A stretch of 64,000 bases of DNA from CAWIJJ01 sp963836425 (GCA_963836425.1 CAWIJJ010000006.1:806001-870000), one strand, 5' to 3'. Positions 34,840 through 43,517 are shown, numbered from the stretch's first letter. Notes: generated by a model from the sequence alone, not told the origin. Numbers and translations are program-made.

Positions 34840-35789
34840 AGCAGGCGCCACAGCGCCGGAACTGTGGCCCGGTGAGGTCCGCAGAAGTAGAAGCTCTCGC
34901 CCCCGTCCGCCACCGTGCGGACCAGAATCGTCTTGTGCGGCCGGAAGTAATATCCGGGGTCGGTCTTGGCGAGCTCGCGCCGGAAGTCGCCCTGGATCGG
35001 CACCAGGTCGAACACCGCCGTGGTGAAGTTGCGGATGGCGCGGCCTTCCTGCGATGCCACATTGCGCGCCATTGCCAGCGCTTTGAGATACACTTCAGGG
35101 CCCATCACAGCGGAACCGAAATTCAGCAGCACGCCTCCTTCGAGGCGCTCCACGGTGCGGGTGAAGATGAGAAAGTCGCGATAGGCCGCGTCGCCCAGCG
35201 CGGCCCCGTCGCAGTTCGGATGCTCGTGGATAATGTCGTACCCGATGCCCGGATGCACGGTGACCGGCACACCGGCGCGCCATCCGGCGGCAAACACGGA
35301 AAGCTCCACGTGCGGCCAGCCCGATGAATCGATGCGCCGGCCGATGTTTTCTCCGAGGCCGAGCCCTTGCGCCGAGGCTTCGCGAATCCAGTCGTTCAAC
35401 TCGCCGGTTTCCCGCCACAGCCCGAATTCCCCGGTCCGGATATAGCGGTCCACGCTCTCGGTGGTGGCTCCGATCCGCGCCAGTTCGAAGTCGTGAATCG
35501 CGCCCGCGCCGTTCATGGCTACGTGGTCCACCATGCCGCGTGCGATGAGGTCGATCAGGTGGCGGCTCACGCCTGAGCGCAGCACGTGCGCACCCATCAT
35601 CAGGATGCGAGCCGAACCCCCCTCGCGGGCGGCGGTAATGCGCGCGGCGAGGGCCGCGAGCTCCGGGTGTGCGAACGGCGGCGCATCGTCCTCGAGCGCG
35701 AGCCAGTCGGACACGCTCAAGTTGTTATCGCGTTCGGCCAGAGGGCGCACGCGCAGGCGGGAGCGGTCAAAGGTTTCGTAGCGGCTCAT
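34836..35789 (-). CDS. Deoxyhypusine-synthase-like protein
   Basis: A 317-residue protein resembling the bacterial deoxyhypusine-synthase-like family: ILMMGAHVLRSGVSRHLIDLI, DHVAMNGAGAIHDFELARIGATTE, GVPVTVHPGIGYDIIHEHP and LLNFGSAVMGPEVYLKALAMARN. True DHS uses a Lys in a GGGxxKHH-type loop to bind the butylamine group. The equivalent region here reads GPEVYLKAL, so the eIF5A-modifying activity is unlikely and a different NAD-dependent reaction is expected. It lies 4 nt after the HAD gene and overlaps the kinase gene. Confidence 0.8.
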   Translation of the reverse strand: MSRYETFDRSRLRVRPLAERDNNLSVSDWLALEDDAPPFAHPELAALAARITAAREGGSARILMMGAHVLRSGVSRHLIDLIARGMVDHVAMNGAGAIHDFELARIGATTESVDRYIRTGEFGLWRETGELNDWIREASAQGLGLGENIGRRIDSSGWPHVELSVFAAGWRAGVPVTVHPGIGYDIIHEHPNCDGAALGDAAYRDFLIFTRTVERLEGGVLLNFGSAVMGPEVYLKALAMARNVASQEGRAIRNFTTAVFDLVPIQGDFRRELAKTDPGYYFRPHKTILVRTVADGGESFYFCGPHRATVPALWRLL

Positions 35790-35793
35790 CAAA

Positions 35794-36597
35794 TCAAGAG
35801 AATAACGCGCCGGCCAGATCTTCGCGGCAGAGATAATTCGGAACGATGTAGTCGGTGCCGAGCTCGGCCAGCCGGGCGCGCTTCCAGGGGTCGGTGGCCT
35901 GGTATTCCGGTTCGTGGCCCGCGATCCCCACGGCCACTCCGCCCGCCGCCTTCACCTCCTGGATCTCCACCGGACCGTCGCCGAATCCGAGCAGGTGACC
36001 GCCGTGCATGCCGGACGGCTCCAGGATGCGCTGGATCAGCATGCCTTTGGAGAAACTCTCGAGGTCCGCCTGGGCCCCATAGATCCCGCCGTCAAAATAG
36101 CGGGCGATGTCCAGCAGGGCGGCCTCCTCCTCGAGCTGCGCGTGGTCGGTGCCGCTGGCGAGGTACAGGGTAAGACCGCGCGCTTTCAGCAACTCGAGCA
36201 ACGCGCGGGCGCCGGGCACCAGGTGCCGGTCCGGCTCGCAACAGCCGCCCCGGATCTCGTCGATCCTTCCGTGCATCACCTGTCGCAGCAGGTTGAGGAA
36301 CCGCGCCTTGTACTCCTGCGGATCGGCCGGTTCGCCGCCGCGGAGCCGCACCTGTTCGGCGAAGGCGATCATCTGGTAGATCGTATCCTTGCCCGTCAGG
36401 CGCCAGACGTAGTCCTCCACAACGCAGCGGAGCTCGCCTTCGGGTTCATCCGGGGCGAGCTCCGTCAAATCGTCCATCATCATCCGGACCATGATGTCCA
36501 TCCAGCCCGTCCGGATCAGCGACAGGGTTCCGTCGAAATCGAATACGGCGACTGTGGCCTGCGCCGCGCTCGCGCCGCGTCTGAGAATCTCGAGCAT
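35794..36597 (-). CDS. HAD-superfamily phosphatase
   Basis: A 267-residue HAD hydrolase: motif I VAVFDFDGTLSLI (nucleophile and acid Asp, residues about 18-24), motif II LYLASGTDH, motif III Lys in FSKGMLIQRIL and motif IV FGDGPVEIQEVKAAGGVAVGI. A four-helix cap lies between motifs I and II (WMDIMVRMMMDDL...). It is probably a small-molecule phosphatase. It is the first gene of the operon with the DHS-like and PfkB kinase genes; kinase plus phosphatase suggests sugar-phosphate handling. Confidence 0.88.
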   Translation of the reverse strand: MLEILRRGASAAQATVAVFDFDGTLSLIRTGWMDIMVRMMMDDLTELAPDEPEGELRCVVEDYVWRLTGKDTIYQMIAFAEQVRLRGGEPADPQEYKARFLNLLRQVMHGRIDEIRGGCCEPDRHLVPGARALLELLKARGLTLYLASGTDHAQLEEEAALLDIARYFDGGIYGAQADLESFSKGMLIQRILEPSGMHGGHLLGFGDGPVEIQEVKAAGGVAVGIAGHEPEYQATDPWKRARLAELGTDYIVPNYLCREDLAGALFS

Positions 36598-36631
36598 GTA
36601 AGCTCTATTCTGGCACGCGGCCCGCAGAAGA

Positions 36632-37441
36632 CTAGGTCCGCTTGCGAATCATGATGGTGCCGTTGTAGGTGGTGAAGCTCGCTTCCGTGCCGCCGCCGTT
36701 TATTGTGCCGGTCACGTTGCGCTCCATGCGCACGCGAAAGCGGGCGTCCTTGGCGTCGCTCTTCTCGGTCACCGCCTGTCCTGCGTTCAGCTTCAGGTCG
36801 AAATCGCTGTAGACGTCGCCGCGATTCGCCTTGATCTTGACGTTGGCCTTGAAGTCGGCAGGCAGCGTCACGTCGATATCGCCGTTGAAGGTGCTGAAGG
36901 AAATCGGCTTGGCCGGAGCGACCTGCGTCATGGAGACTTTGATGTCGCCGTTGTGGGAATCGGCCAGAACGGTACCGGCAACGTTGGTCAGCGTGACTTT
37001 CTCGTTGTGGCTGCTCACGTCGATTTCACCGTGCACGCCATCCACCTCGATGGCTCCGTTGAGCGATTTGAGCTGGAGCGACGTGTCGGCCGGAACGCTG
37101 ATCACGAGGCCCCCCGCGCGGGTGTTGAGCATTCGAACATTCACGACGTTGTCTTCTTCGGTCACTTCCAGGCCGCCCGAGGGGAGGTCGATGCGCCTGA
37201 GCCCGTCCTTGGTCTGTTCGGCGCGGCGGGCGTTGCCGGCGGCGCCCCGGCTTTCAACAATCACTTCGTTGCCGTTATAGGCCTTCACGGTAATGGAACC
37301 GTTCAACACGTTCGCCTTGACCAGGCGAGGCCGGCCGTTGTTGCGCGCGGGCACCACCACGCGGTCGCCCGTGGTTTCCTGCGCCCCGGCCAGAGCGCAG
37401 AACATCAGTGTCAAGCCCGTGAGGGCGATCAGCTTTTTCAT
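36632..37441 (-). CDS. DUF4097 secreted beta-helix-like protein
   Basis: A 269-residue protein with signal peptide (LIALTGLTLMFCALAGAQ) and the DUF4097 pattern of repeated short strands: LNGSITVKAYNGNEVIVESRG, LNGAIEVDGVHGEIDVSSHNEKVTL, STFNGDIDVTLP and YNGTIMIRK at the end. The N-G-x-I/V repeats form a solenoid. Function unknown. It is the last gene of a sigma/anti-sigma operon, 22 nt after a second DUF4097 gene. Confidence 0.88.
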   Translation of the reverse strand: MKKLIALTGLTLMFCALAGAQETTGDRVVVPARNNGRPRLVKANVLNGSITVKAYNGNEVIVESRGAAGNARRAEQTKDGLRRIDLPSGGLEVTEEDNVVNVRMLNTRAGGLVISVPADTSLQLKSLNGAIEVDGVHGEIDVSSHNEKVTLTNVAGTVLADSHNGDIKVSMTQVAPAKPISFSTFNGDIDVTLPADFKANVKIKANRGDVYSDFDLKLNAGQAVTEKSDAKDARFRVRMERNVTGTINGGGTEASFTTYNGTIMIRKRT

Positions 37442-37463
37442 TGGAGTTCCTCTTCTTCTCGTT

Positions 37464-38324
37464 TCAGATCTTGTCCTTCGAATGCAGGCGGATGGCGCCG
37501 TTGAGCGCGTTGAAAGTCAATTCCGGACCGCCGCTTCCGGCCCGGCCCACCATGTTTCTGTTGCTGCGGAAGACGAACTTGCCATCGCGCGACTCGCCGT
37601 TTACCGGGGTGGCCTGGCGCGGGCCGATCTCGAAATCCGACCAGACGCCGCCGTTCAGCGTGCGGAAACTCAGGTCGGCGTTCAGGCCCGGTTGAAAATA
37701 GATGTCCATCTTTCCGTTGAGGGTGTTGAATTCCGACGGCCTGGCCGGATTGCGGCTGAACCAGACCGAGAGCGGGCCGTTGAGCGTCCGGACCTTGCCC
37801 GAGCCTGAAATCTCCTGCATATCGATTCCGCCGTTGAGGCCGTTGATGTCGAAGTCTCCCGTCGTCTTTTTGACTTCGATGGTGCCGTCATTGACGGTGC
37901 GCAAAACCAGTTCGGTCCCGGCGGGCACCTGCACGTCGAAGTCGAAACGGACCCGGTAGCCGTAATAACGGTCGCCGCGATAATTGGTGCCGTTGTTGTT
38001 CCGGAACGGCCCGTCCACGTACAGCCGCACGAAGTTGCCCTGCTGGTTCATGTCGAGCTTCACGTCGCGCCTGGCCTCCGCCATGGCTGCGTCGGTGTCC
38101 GCGCCGGTGTGCCTCTGCACGGTGACCTGCACTTCGCTGCCGGAGTAGCCGGTCACGTGCACGTAGCCGTTGACGTTGTCCACCAGCAGTTTCTGCGCGC
38201 CTCCCGAAGCAGGCACCGGGAAGGAACGGCGGATGGTCTCCTGGTCCTGAACGCTCCACTGGCGTTCGTTCCGTTGCGCCACCAGCAGGCCCGGCGCGAT
38301 GGCTAAGAAAATCAGAGTTCTCAT
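37464..38324 (-). CDS. DUF4097 secreted beta-helix-like protein (second)
   Basis: A 286-residue protein with signal peptide (MRTLIFLAIAPGLLVAQ) and DUF4097 repeats: VDNVNGYVHVTGYSGSEVQV, RTVNDGTIEVKKTTGDFDI, NGLNGGIDMQ, RTLNGPLSVWF, NTLNGKMDIYFQP, RTLNGGVWSDFEI and FNALNGAIRLH, an unusually regular series of x-x-x-L-N-G turns. ATG 38324 overlaps the anti-sigma gene stop by 4 nt. It is probably a duplicated paralogue of the neighbouring gene, already strongly diverged. Confidence 0.9.
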   Translation of the reverse strand: MRTLIFLAIAPGLLVAQRNERQWSVQDQETIRRSFPVPASGGAQKLLVDNVNGYVHVTGYSGSEVQVTVQRHTGADTDAAMAEARRDVKLDMNQQGNFVRLYVDGPFRNNNGTNYRGDRYYGYRVRFDFDVQVPAGTELVLRTVNDGTIEVKKTTGDFDINGLNGGIDMQEISGSGKVRTLNGPLSVWFSRNPARPSEFNTLNGKMDIYFQPGLNADLSFRTLNGGVWSDFEIGPRQATPVNGESRDGKFVFRSNRNMVGRAGSGGPELTFNALNGAIRLHSKDKI

Positions 38325-39151
38325 CGGGGGTTCTCCAGTCTTTGTGCAGCGGAAGCGGCGCGCTCCCGAACGTCCGGGTCGGTGTCGGGATCCGCGGCCA
38401 GCTTGCGCAGGGTCGCGATGCTCTCGCCCGCTCGGATCTGCGCCAGCAGATCGATCAGGGCAATCTGTACCAGGGGCGAGTCCTGCACCGGCAGCGAATC
38501 CACCAATCCCCGGCGGACCTCCGCGCTGGCGGCGAACTTCGCCAGGGCGTCCACGGCCGACAGCCGGACATTGATGTTGGTGTCGTGATTTACGGCGCGG
38601 AGCAACGCCTGTTCCACCTGCTCGTCGGGCTGGCTGATCTGGTTGCTGTAGGTTACGCCGCGCAGGCGGGAACTCGGCGACTGCTCCTGCAGCAGCGAAA
38701 GCGCCACCAATTGCCGGAGGCTTTCCACCTGTCCCTGGAGTTGAGCGATCTCCGGGCTCGCCGTGGCGGAACGCGGCATCAAGGCATAGCGGCCGGCCGC
38801 AATCCCCACAAAGACCAGCAGCGCGGCAAACGCAGCCTGCCAGGAACGCCGGGCGGGAAACCACCCGGTCCAGAAACTCTCGCGCGGTGGGACGTACGTC
38901 TGCCGGCGTTGACCCTCCTGGTAACCCTCTTCGTACGCGCGCAGGGTCTCCAGAAAGCGGGCGCGCATCGCAGGGCTGGGTTCAGGTTCATTCATTGCTT
39001 CGAGACCTCTCCATACCGGTCCGAGTTCAGCTACGTCTCCGCGGCAAGCGGAGCAGGTTTCCAGGTGTTCAATGAGCCGTTCCCTCACCGCCGGATCCAT
39101 CCGGCCGGCCAGGAAATCGGGAATCTGTTCTCGAACGCGGTCGCACATCAT
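38321..39151 (-). CDS. Anti-sigma factor: zinc-finger domain, membrane helix, HEAT-like repeats
   Basis: A 276-residue protein. The N-terminal putative zinc-finger anti-sigma domain has the His-x3-Cys-x2-Cys pattern HLETCSACRGDV. It is followed by a basic linker, a transmembrane helix (SWQAAFAALLVFVGIAAGRYAL) and a periplasmic part with HEAT-like helices (ALLRAVNHDTNINVRLSAVDALAKFA, LVDSLPVQDSPLVQIALIDLLAQI). It should hold the ECF sigma factor at the membrane. Start and stop overlap the neighbouring genes by 4 nt each. Confidence 0.88.
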   Translation of the reverse strand: MMCDRVREQIPDFLAGRMDPAVRERLIEHLETCSACRGDVAELGPVWRGLEAMNEPEPSPAMRARFLETLRAYEEGYQEGQRRQTYVPPRESFWTGWFPARRSWQAAFAALLVFVGIAAGRYALMPRSATASPEIAQLQGQVESLRQLVALSLLQEQSPSSRLRGVTYSNQISQPDEQVEQALLRAVNHDTNINVRLSAVDALAKFAASAEVRRGLVDSLPVQDSPLVQIALIDLLAQIRAGESIATLRKLAADPDTDPDVRERAASAAQRLENPR

Positions 39152-39693
39152 GATGCTCGTTCTCCGCCGAGCGCGAAAAACCGGTCTCCCAGTTCACGCA
39201 AGGCCCGGTACACTCTGACTTTCACCGTTCCGACCTCGCACTTGAGCACGGTCGCAATCTCCTCATACCTGAGTTCCAGGAAGCGGCTCATCACCAGCAC
39301 CTCTCGTTTTTCGCGCGGCATGGCGGCCAGGGCGCGGTGCAGGAGAACGACTTCCTGTTTGTTCTGATATTGCCGGTCGGCCGGCAGGTCGCTACTGCGA
39401 AATGCGGCGTCGTCAGCGAGCGCGACTTCCGCCTTGCGTTTGCCCGCCTGGTCGAGATACACGTTCCTGCCGATCTGGAAGAGCCACGCACGAAACGAAG
39501 TTTCGGGCTGGTACGTGTGCCTGTACTTGAGAACCCGAAAGAATACGTCCTGCACGAGGTCTTCGCTGGCCGCGCGGTCCGAGGTGAGATGAACGAAATA
39601 GCGGAACAAGGCGCGGTGATGGCGGTCGAAAAGAAGTTCGAGCCTGGCGATCTGGCCGGCCCGTACCTCCTGCATGATTTGCTCGTCCTCCAC
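39148..39693 (-). CDS. ECF RNA polymerase sigma factor
   Basis: A 181-residue sigma-70 family ECF protein: region 2 (LFDRHHRALFRYFVHLTSDRAASEDLVQDVFFRVLKY ... FRAWLFQIGRNVYLD) and region 4 (REVLVMSRFLELRYEEIATVLKCEVGTVKVRVYRAL) separated by an Asp-rich linker. GTG 39693 was chosen: AGGGAG sits 4 nt upstream, and residues before it show no similarity. First gene of the sigma/anti-sigma/DUF4097 operon, which it probably autoregulates. Confidence 0.93.
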   Translation of the reverse strand: MEDEQIMQEVRAGQIARLELLFDRHHRALFRYFVHLTSDRAASEDLVQDVFFRVLKYRHTYQPETSFRAWLFQIGRNVYLDQAGKRKAEVALADDAAFRSSDLPADRQYQNKQEVVLLHRALAAMPREKREVLVMSRFLELRYEEIATVLKCEVGTVKVRVYRALRELGDRFFALGGERAS

Positions 39694-39842
39694 GTTTCTC
39701 CCTTTTCGTAAATGATTACTGCCGGACGCGGAAAAGGTTACCAGGATTCGGCGGGCCACAGTGTGACCTTGCTGCAACACTCGAAATCCTTATTTTCGAG
39801 TGGAATGGCGGGGGTGGGATGAGGCAGAATAAGAGAGCAACC

Positions 39843-40766
39843 ATGAATTTTCGTAAGGGTCTTTGGTGTGGTTTGATGGCGCTCGCCTGCGTTGTGGCGC
39901 CTTGCGCGGCGCAGGAGGAGCCCCAGCGGGTTCCGCCGCCCGCGCTACCGCGTGATGTACAGGAACCGCCGCCGCTGCCACCCAAACTGCCGGACGTGCG
40001 CCAACCCGGCGAAACCGGTTTCTTCATTGGAATCACGGGTTGGTATCCGAAGCAGACCCCGACCATGAATCGCGGCCGGGCTGCGGATTTCGAAGACCAG
40101 TCCCTTATCAAGATTCAGGGTGACGGCACGTACGGGCGCGCCTTCGAAGTGGGCGGAGCCGTCGGCCTGCACAATACGCTGCGTTTCTCCATCTGGGAGT
40201 CGCGGTCATCTGGCGACACTACCATTAACCAGCCGTTGCAGTTGTGGACCCAGACGTACGACAGCGGAGAATATCTCACCACGGACTACCGGCTACGAGC
40301 CGCCAGCCTGTCGCTCGATTTCCTGACGTGGCCGTACCCGGTGGAGAGCCGCCGCTTCCGGTTGAAAACCCTTTGGCAGGTACGTTACACGGGCGTGCGC
40401 ACGGGCTTCGACGCCCCGAAAAAATCGTTGTTGGATGAATTCGGGCAGCCGCTGGTGGACTCGTCCGGCAACCTGCTGACCTACGCGACAAACGGGGAAA
40501 AGTGGTTTTTGTCGCCGGCGTTCGGGTTGGGAGTGTCTTACTACGCCGGCAGGCACTTCCGGGTGGAGGCGAACGGCTCGGCGTTTGCATGGCCGCGGCG
40601 CTTCAGCTTGTGGGACACGGACGCTTCGGCCAACCTGAGATTCGGAAAATTCGAACTCCGCGGCGGCGTCAAGGCCATGCATTTCAAGACCTCCACCAAC
40701 GCCGACTTCTTCATGCGCGGCACCGTCGCGAGTCCTTTCGTCGGGCTGCGCTGGTACTCGCAATAG
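39843..40766 (+). CDS. Predicted outer-membrane beta-barrel protein
   Basis: A 307-residue protein with a signal peptide (LWCGLMALACVVAPCAAQ), a Pro-rich linker (VPPPALPRDVQEPPPLPPKLP) and alternating amphipathic strands (TGFFIGITGWYPK, LRFSIWESRS, TDYRLRAASLSLDFLTWP, FLSPAFGLGVSYYAGRHFRVEAN) that end in WYSQ. No named family recognised. It is divergent from the ECF sigma operon, with 149 nt between starts, so may be one of its targets. Confidence 0.75.
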   Translation: MNFRKGLWCGLMALACVVAPCAAQEEPQRVPPPALPRDVQEPPPLPPKLPDVRQPGETGFFIGITGWYPKQTPTMNRGRAADFEDQSLIKIQGDGTYGRAFEVGGAVGLHNTLRFSIWESRSSGDTTINQPLQLWTQTYDSGEYLTTDYRLRAASLSLDFLTWPYPVESRRFRLKTLWQVRYTGVRTGFDAPKKSLLDEFGQPLVDSSGNLLTYATNGEKWFLSPAFGLGVSYYAGRHFRVEANGSAFAWPRRFSLWDTDASANLRFGKFELRGGVKAMHFKTSTNADFFMRGTVASPFVGLRWYSQ

Positions 40767-40773
40767 AAGATCG

Positions 40774-40880
40774 GGTTCGTTCGGCACCTCTACTCGTCCC
40801 CGGACGGGCGCGGCGGGGCTACTGGAGTGTCCGGAAATGGGATTAGGTTCGTTTGGAATTGTTGCATTAGGTTCGTTCGG
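40774..40880. repeat. Three copies of ggttcgtt(c/t)gg
   Basis: 11-bp direct repeats at 40774-40784, 40846-40856 and 40870-40880. Read on the minus strand they give the repeated peptide motif NEPN/NEPD, inside the remnant at 40774-41000. Confidence 0.7.
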
Positions 40881-41000
40881 AGGCGGGCCCGGCGAGCGAA
40901 GCGCGTTCCGGGCGAAGCGCTGTTTTCCTTCAGGAGTCACCGGGCCGCGGGAGCGGGCGCCACTGACGCGTGAAGCGTCGATTCTAAGTTGCGAATACAT
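40774..41000 (-). pseudogene. 5' fragment of an acidobacterial repeat-family protein
   Basis: A minus-strand frame from ATG 41000 begins SQLRIDASRVSGARSRGPVTPEGKQR and then FARNALRS. The S-R-x-x-G-A-R/K-S-R-G-P-x-T-P-E-G-K motif is the N-terminus of an uncharacterised multicopy family that, from memory, usually continues with NALRHGL and about 150 further residues. Here the similarity ends at NALRS and the frame passes into NEPN repeats and then antisense of the barrel gene. It is therefore a truncated copy, possibly a relic of a mobile or repeat element. Confidence 0.5.
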
Positions 41001-41469
41001 AAGCCGGAAATGACGATAGCACAGCAGTAAACGGGTGAGCGGGGTAAGTGCTTTCCTATCAACGCGGAATGTGTTGTGAACGGTTTTGGGCGGCGGGGCG
41101 GGTTTTTGGGTGGAATGGATTGGGGACGGCAACAGCGGCGGTCAGACTGAGCGCAATGCGTTATCGCCGACGCACTTTGCGATCCCGCGACCACTTTGAG
41201 CCAGGCGCGCCGGAATCCACCTTTATCCTTCCGCGCGTCGGCAGCGAGCAGATCGATCCGGTGATCCGTTGCGGTTTCGCGCCAAGCTGGCGCACTTCAC
41301 CGCTTTGGCCATGAAGTCCCAGACCCGGCGGTTGAGGAACGGCCTCCGCGGTGGCCCGAATGGCCCGTTCCAGAAGGCGCCGCTCGAGAACGCGGCGTTG
41401 CGCCGCCAACGTCCGCTCCGTGACGCCCGTCCAGGCTTGCGAATCCAGTGTAAAATCGTAGGAAAAGCG
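41001..41469. other. Stretch without a supported gene
   Basis: Frames are open on both strands because of high GC, but neither has family similarity or a proper start. AGGAAAAG before ATG 41470 and an AT-rich gtaaaat at about 41451-41457 look like the ribosome binding site and -10 region of the redoxin gene. Confidence 0.4.
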
Positions 41470-42054
41470 ATGCGCCGACTGATCCAGTTTGTTGCCGCGC
41501 TCATGCTTCTGGTGGGCCTGGCCTTGGCGGCGGCCCCACCGCAATTCCGCCTCAAGGACACACAAGGCACCATCCATACCGCGGCCGAGTGGAACGGCCG
41601 CCGCGCCGTGGTGCTCTTCTTCGTCACCACCGATTGTCCCGTAGCCAACAGCTACGTGCCGGAAATGAACCGCATTCGGGAAGCCTACTCGCCGCGCGGC
41701 GTGGTTTTCTTCGCCGTCCAGGCGGAGACCAGCGTGGCGGACGCGGCCGTGGCGAAGTACGCCGCGGAATACGGCTACACGTTTCCCCTGCTGCTCGATC
41801 CAGGCCAGACCCTGGTGCAACTGGCAGGCGCGACCGTGACCCCGCAGGCAGCGGTGCTTTCGCCGCGTGGCGAAGTGCTCTACCTGGGCCGCATCGACAA
41901 CCGGGTTGTCGATTTCGGCAAAAGCCGGCTCCAGGCCACGGTGCCCGATCTGCGCAATGCCCTCGATGCGGCGCTCGACGGCAGGCAAGTCCCCGAGCCC
42001 CGAACCAAGTCCATCGGCTGCGCAATCAACCGGCTTAAGGGAGCCTCGCGGTGA
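41470..42054 (+). CDS. Secreted redoxin (thioredoxin-like) domain protein
   Basis: A 194-residue protein: signal peptide (LIQFVAALMLLVGLALAAAP), then a thioredoxin-like fold with FRLKDTQGTIHTAAEWNGRRAVVLFFVTTDCPVANSYVPEMNRI. The TDCPVANSYVPEM motif carries a single active-site Cys in peroxiredoxin-like position. AVLSPRGEVLYLGRIDNR forms the later strands, and a C-terminal GCAIN adds another Cys. It overlaps the cytochrome/copper protein gene, and such redoxins are often fused to that protein in Acidobacteria and Planctomycetes. Role unproven. Confidence 0.88.
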   Translation: MRRLIQFVAALMLLVGLALAAAPPQFRLKDTQGTIHTAAEWNGRRAVVLFFVTTDCPVANSYVPEMNRIREAYSPRGVVFFAVQAETSVADAAVAKYAAEYGYTFPLLLDPGQTLVQLAGATVTPQAAVLSPRGEVLYLGRIDNRVVDFGKSRLQATVPDLRNALDAALDGRQVPEPRTKSIGCAINRLKGASR

Positions 42055-43469
42055 TGCGCATCTTCTTCCTTCTGCTTCTTTCGACTCCCGCTGCCGCAAC
42101 CGTTCCCACCTTCAATCACGACATCGCGCCCATCCTCTACCAGAACTGCGCCGTGTGCCACCGGCCGGGAGAAGTCGCCCCGTTTTCGCTGCTCACCTAC
42201 CAGGACGCCGCCAAACGGGCAAGCCTGATCGCCACCGTCACCGCAAGCCGCTACATGCCCCCCTGGAAAGCCGCGCCGGGCCACGGAAAATTCAAGGACG
42301 AACGTCGTTTGACGGACGCGCAGATCGCGCTGATTCGCGCCTGGGCAGACCTCGGCGCGCCGGAAGGCAATGCCGCTGAAAAGCCCGCCCCGCCCCAGTT
42401 CGCATCCGGCTGGATGGCCGGTGAGCCGGACGACGTGCTGGAAATCGCGGAACGGCCGTTCTCCATTCCGGCGGATGGTCCGGACCTGTTCCAGTGCTAC
42501 GTCGTGCCCCTTCACCTCGAGTACGATCACTACGTCCGGACCATGGAGTTTCACCCCGGCAACCGCCGCGTCGTTCACCACGCGCTGGTCTTCGTCGATA
42601 TTAGCGGAGAAGCCAGGCAGCTCGATGCCGAGACTCCCGAACCGGGCTACCCTTGTTTCGGCGGACCCCGCGTCCTGCTGAGCGGCGGCCTCGGCGGCTG
42701 GGCTCCCGGAGCCACACCTCAACCGCTGCCCGCCGGTGTCGCCCAAACCCTCGAGAAAGGCGCGGACCTCGTCATCCAGATCCACTATCATCCCTCCGGC
42801 AAGCCGGAGACCGACCGCTCTTCGCTCGGGCTCACCTACACCACCAGGCCGGAAAAAGGGCTCGCCGGGCTGATCGCCGGCAGCCGCGCCATCGACCTCG
42901 CCCCCGGCGACGCGCATGCGGTGGTCAAGGACGTAATCGCCATTCCCCGCGATGTGGATCTGATCGGGATCACGCCGCACGCCCACTGGCTGTGTAAAGA
43001 CATGAAGGTGACCGCGCACCTGCCCGATGGCACGGCGGAGCCCTTGATCTGGATCAAGGATTGGGACTTCAACTGGCAGGGCCAGTATCGATACGCCACC
43101 CCTGTGCGCCTTCCCAAGGGCACACGCGTCGAAATGAGCTACGTCTACGATAACTCCGCCGCTAACCCGCGCAATCCGTCAAGCCCGCCCCAACGCGTGC
43201 AGTTCGGTGAGCAGACAACCGACGAGATGGCCGTGTTGTTTCTTCAGGTGGTACTGCCGCGCGCCGCGGATGTGCCCGGCTTCCGCCGCGAGATCGTACT
43301 CAGCCGCATCGAGCAGGCAATCGACAACGGAGATCCGGTCGGACTCAGCCGCCCGACCATTCAGCGCCTGCGCGCCGCCAAAGCCATTTTCGACCGCAAC
43401 CATGACGGCACGCTCGACCCGCCGGAGCGCAAAGCCATGCTGGACTACCTGGCAGAGCATATCCGCTGA
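42051..43469 (+). CDS. Cytochrome c / copper type II monooxygenase-like protein
   Basis: A 472-residue secreted protein. After the signal peptide, NHDIAPILYQNCAVCHRPGEVAPFSL gives a heme-c domain (CAVCH at about residues 33-37). The C-terminal two thirds resemble the copper type II ascorbate-dependent monooxygenase (PHM) fold: NRRVVHHALVF, DLVIQIHYHPSG, GITPHAHWLCKDM and IWIKDWDFNWQGQYRY supply the His pairs that would bind copper. The end has an EF-hand-like loop, DRNHDGTLDPPE. GTG 42051 or ATG 42054 can start it; AAGGGAG lies upstream. Substrate unknown; the heme domain may feed electrons to copper. Confidence 0.85.
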   Translation: MMRIFFLLLLSTPAAATVPTFNHDIAPILYQNCAVCHRPGEVAPFSLLTYQDAAKRASLIATVTASRYMPPWKAAPGHGKFKDERRLTDAQIALIRAWADLGAPEGNAAEKPAPPQFASGWMAGEPDDVLEIAERPFSIPADGPDLFQCYVVPLHLEYDHYVRTMEFHPGNRRVVHHALVFVDISGEARQLDAETPEPGYPCFGGPRVLLSGGLGGWAPGATPQPLPAGVAQTLEKGADLVIQIHYHPSGKPETDRSSLGLTYTTRPEKGLAGLIAGSRAIDLAPGDAHAVVKDVIAIPRDVDLIGITPHAHWLCKDMKVTAHLPDGTAEPLIWIKDWDFNWQGQYRYATPVRLPKGTRVEMSYVYDNSAANPRNPSSPPQRVQFGEQTTDEMAVLFLQVVLPRAADVPGFRREIVLSRIEQAIDNGDPVGLSRPTIQRLRAAKAIFDRNHDGTLDPPERKAMLDYLAEHIR

Positions 43470-43511
43470 ACGCGCTGAACGCGATCGCGAACCGGGCAAA
43501 GGGCGCTGGGA

Positions 43512-43517
43512 TATAAT
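43512..43517 (+). promoter_or_regulatory. Candidate -10 box (TATAAT) of the PAP2 gene
   Basis: A consensus TATAAT 28 nt before ATG 43546. It overlaps the first in-frame ATG (43516), which argues that translation begins at the second ATG. No good -35 was seen. Confidence 0.4.

Noticed and set aside
41161..42099. 312-codon minus-strand open frame
   Set aside because: Covers the redoxin gene in antisense; no start signal or domain.
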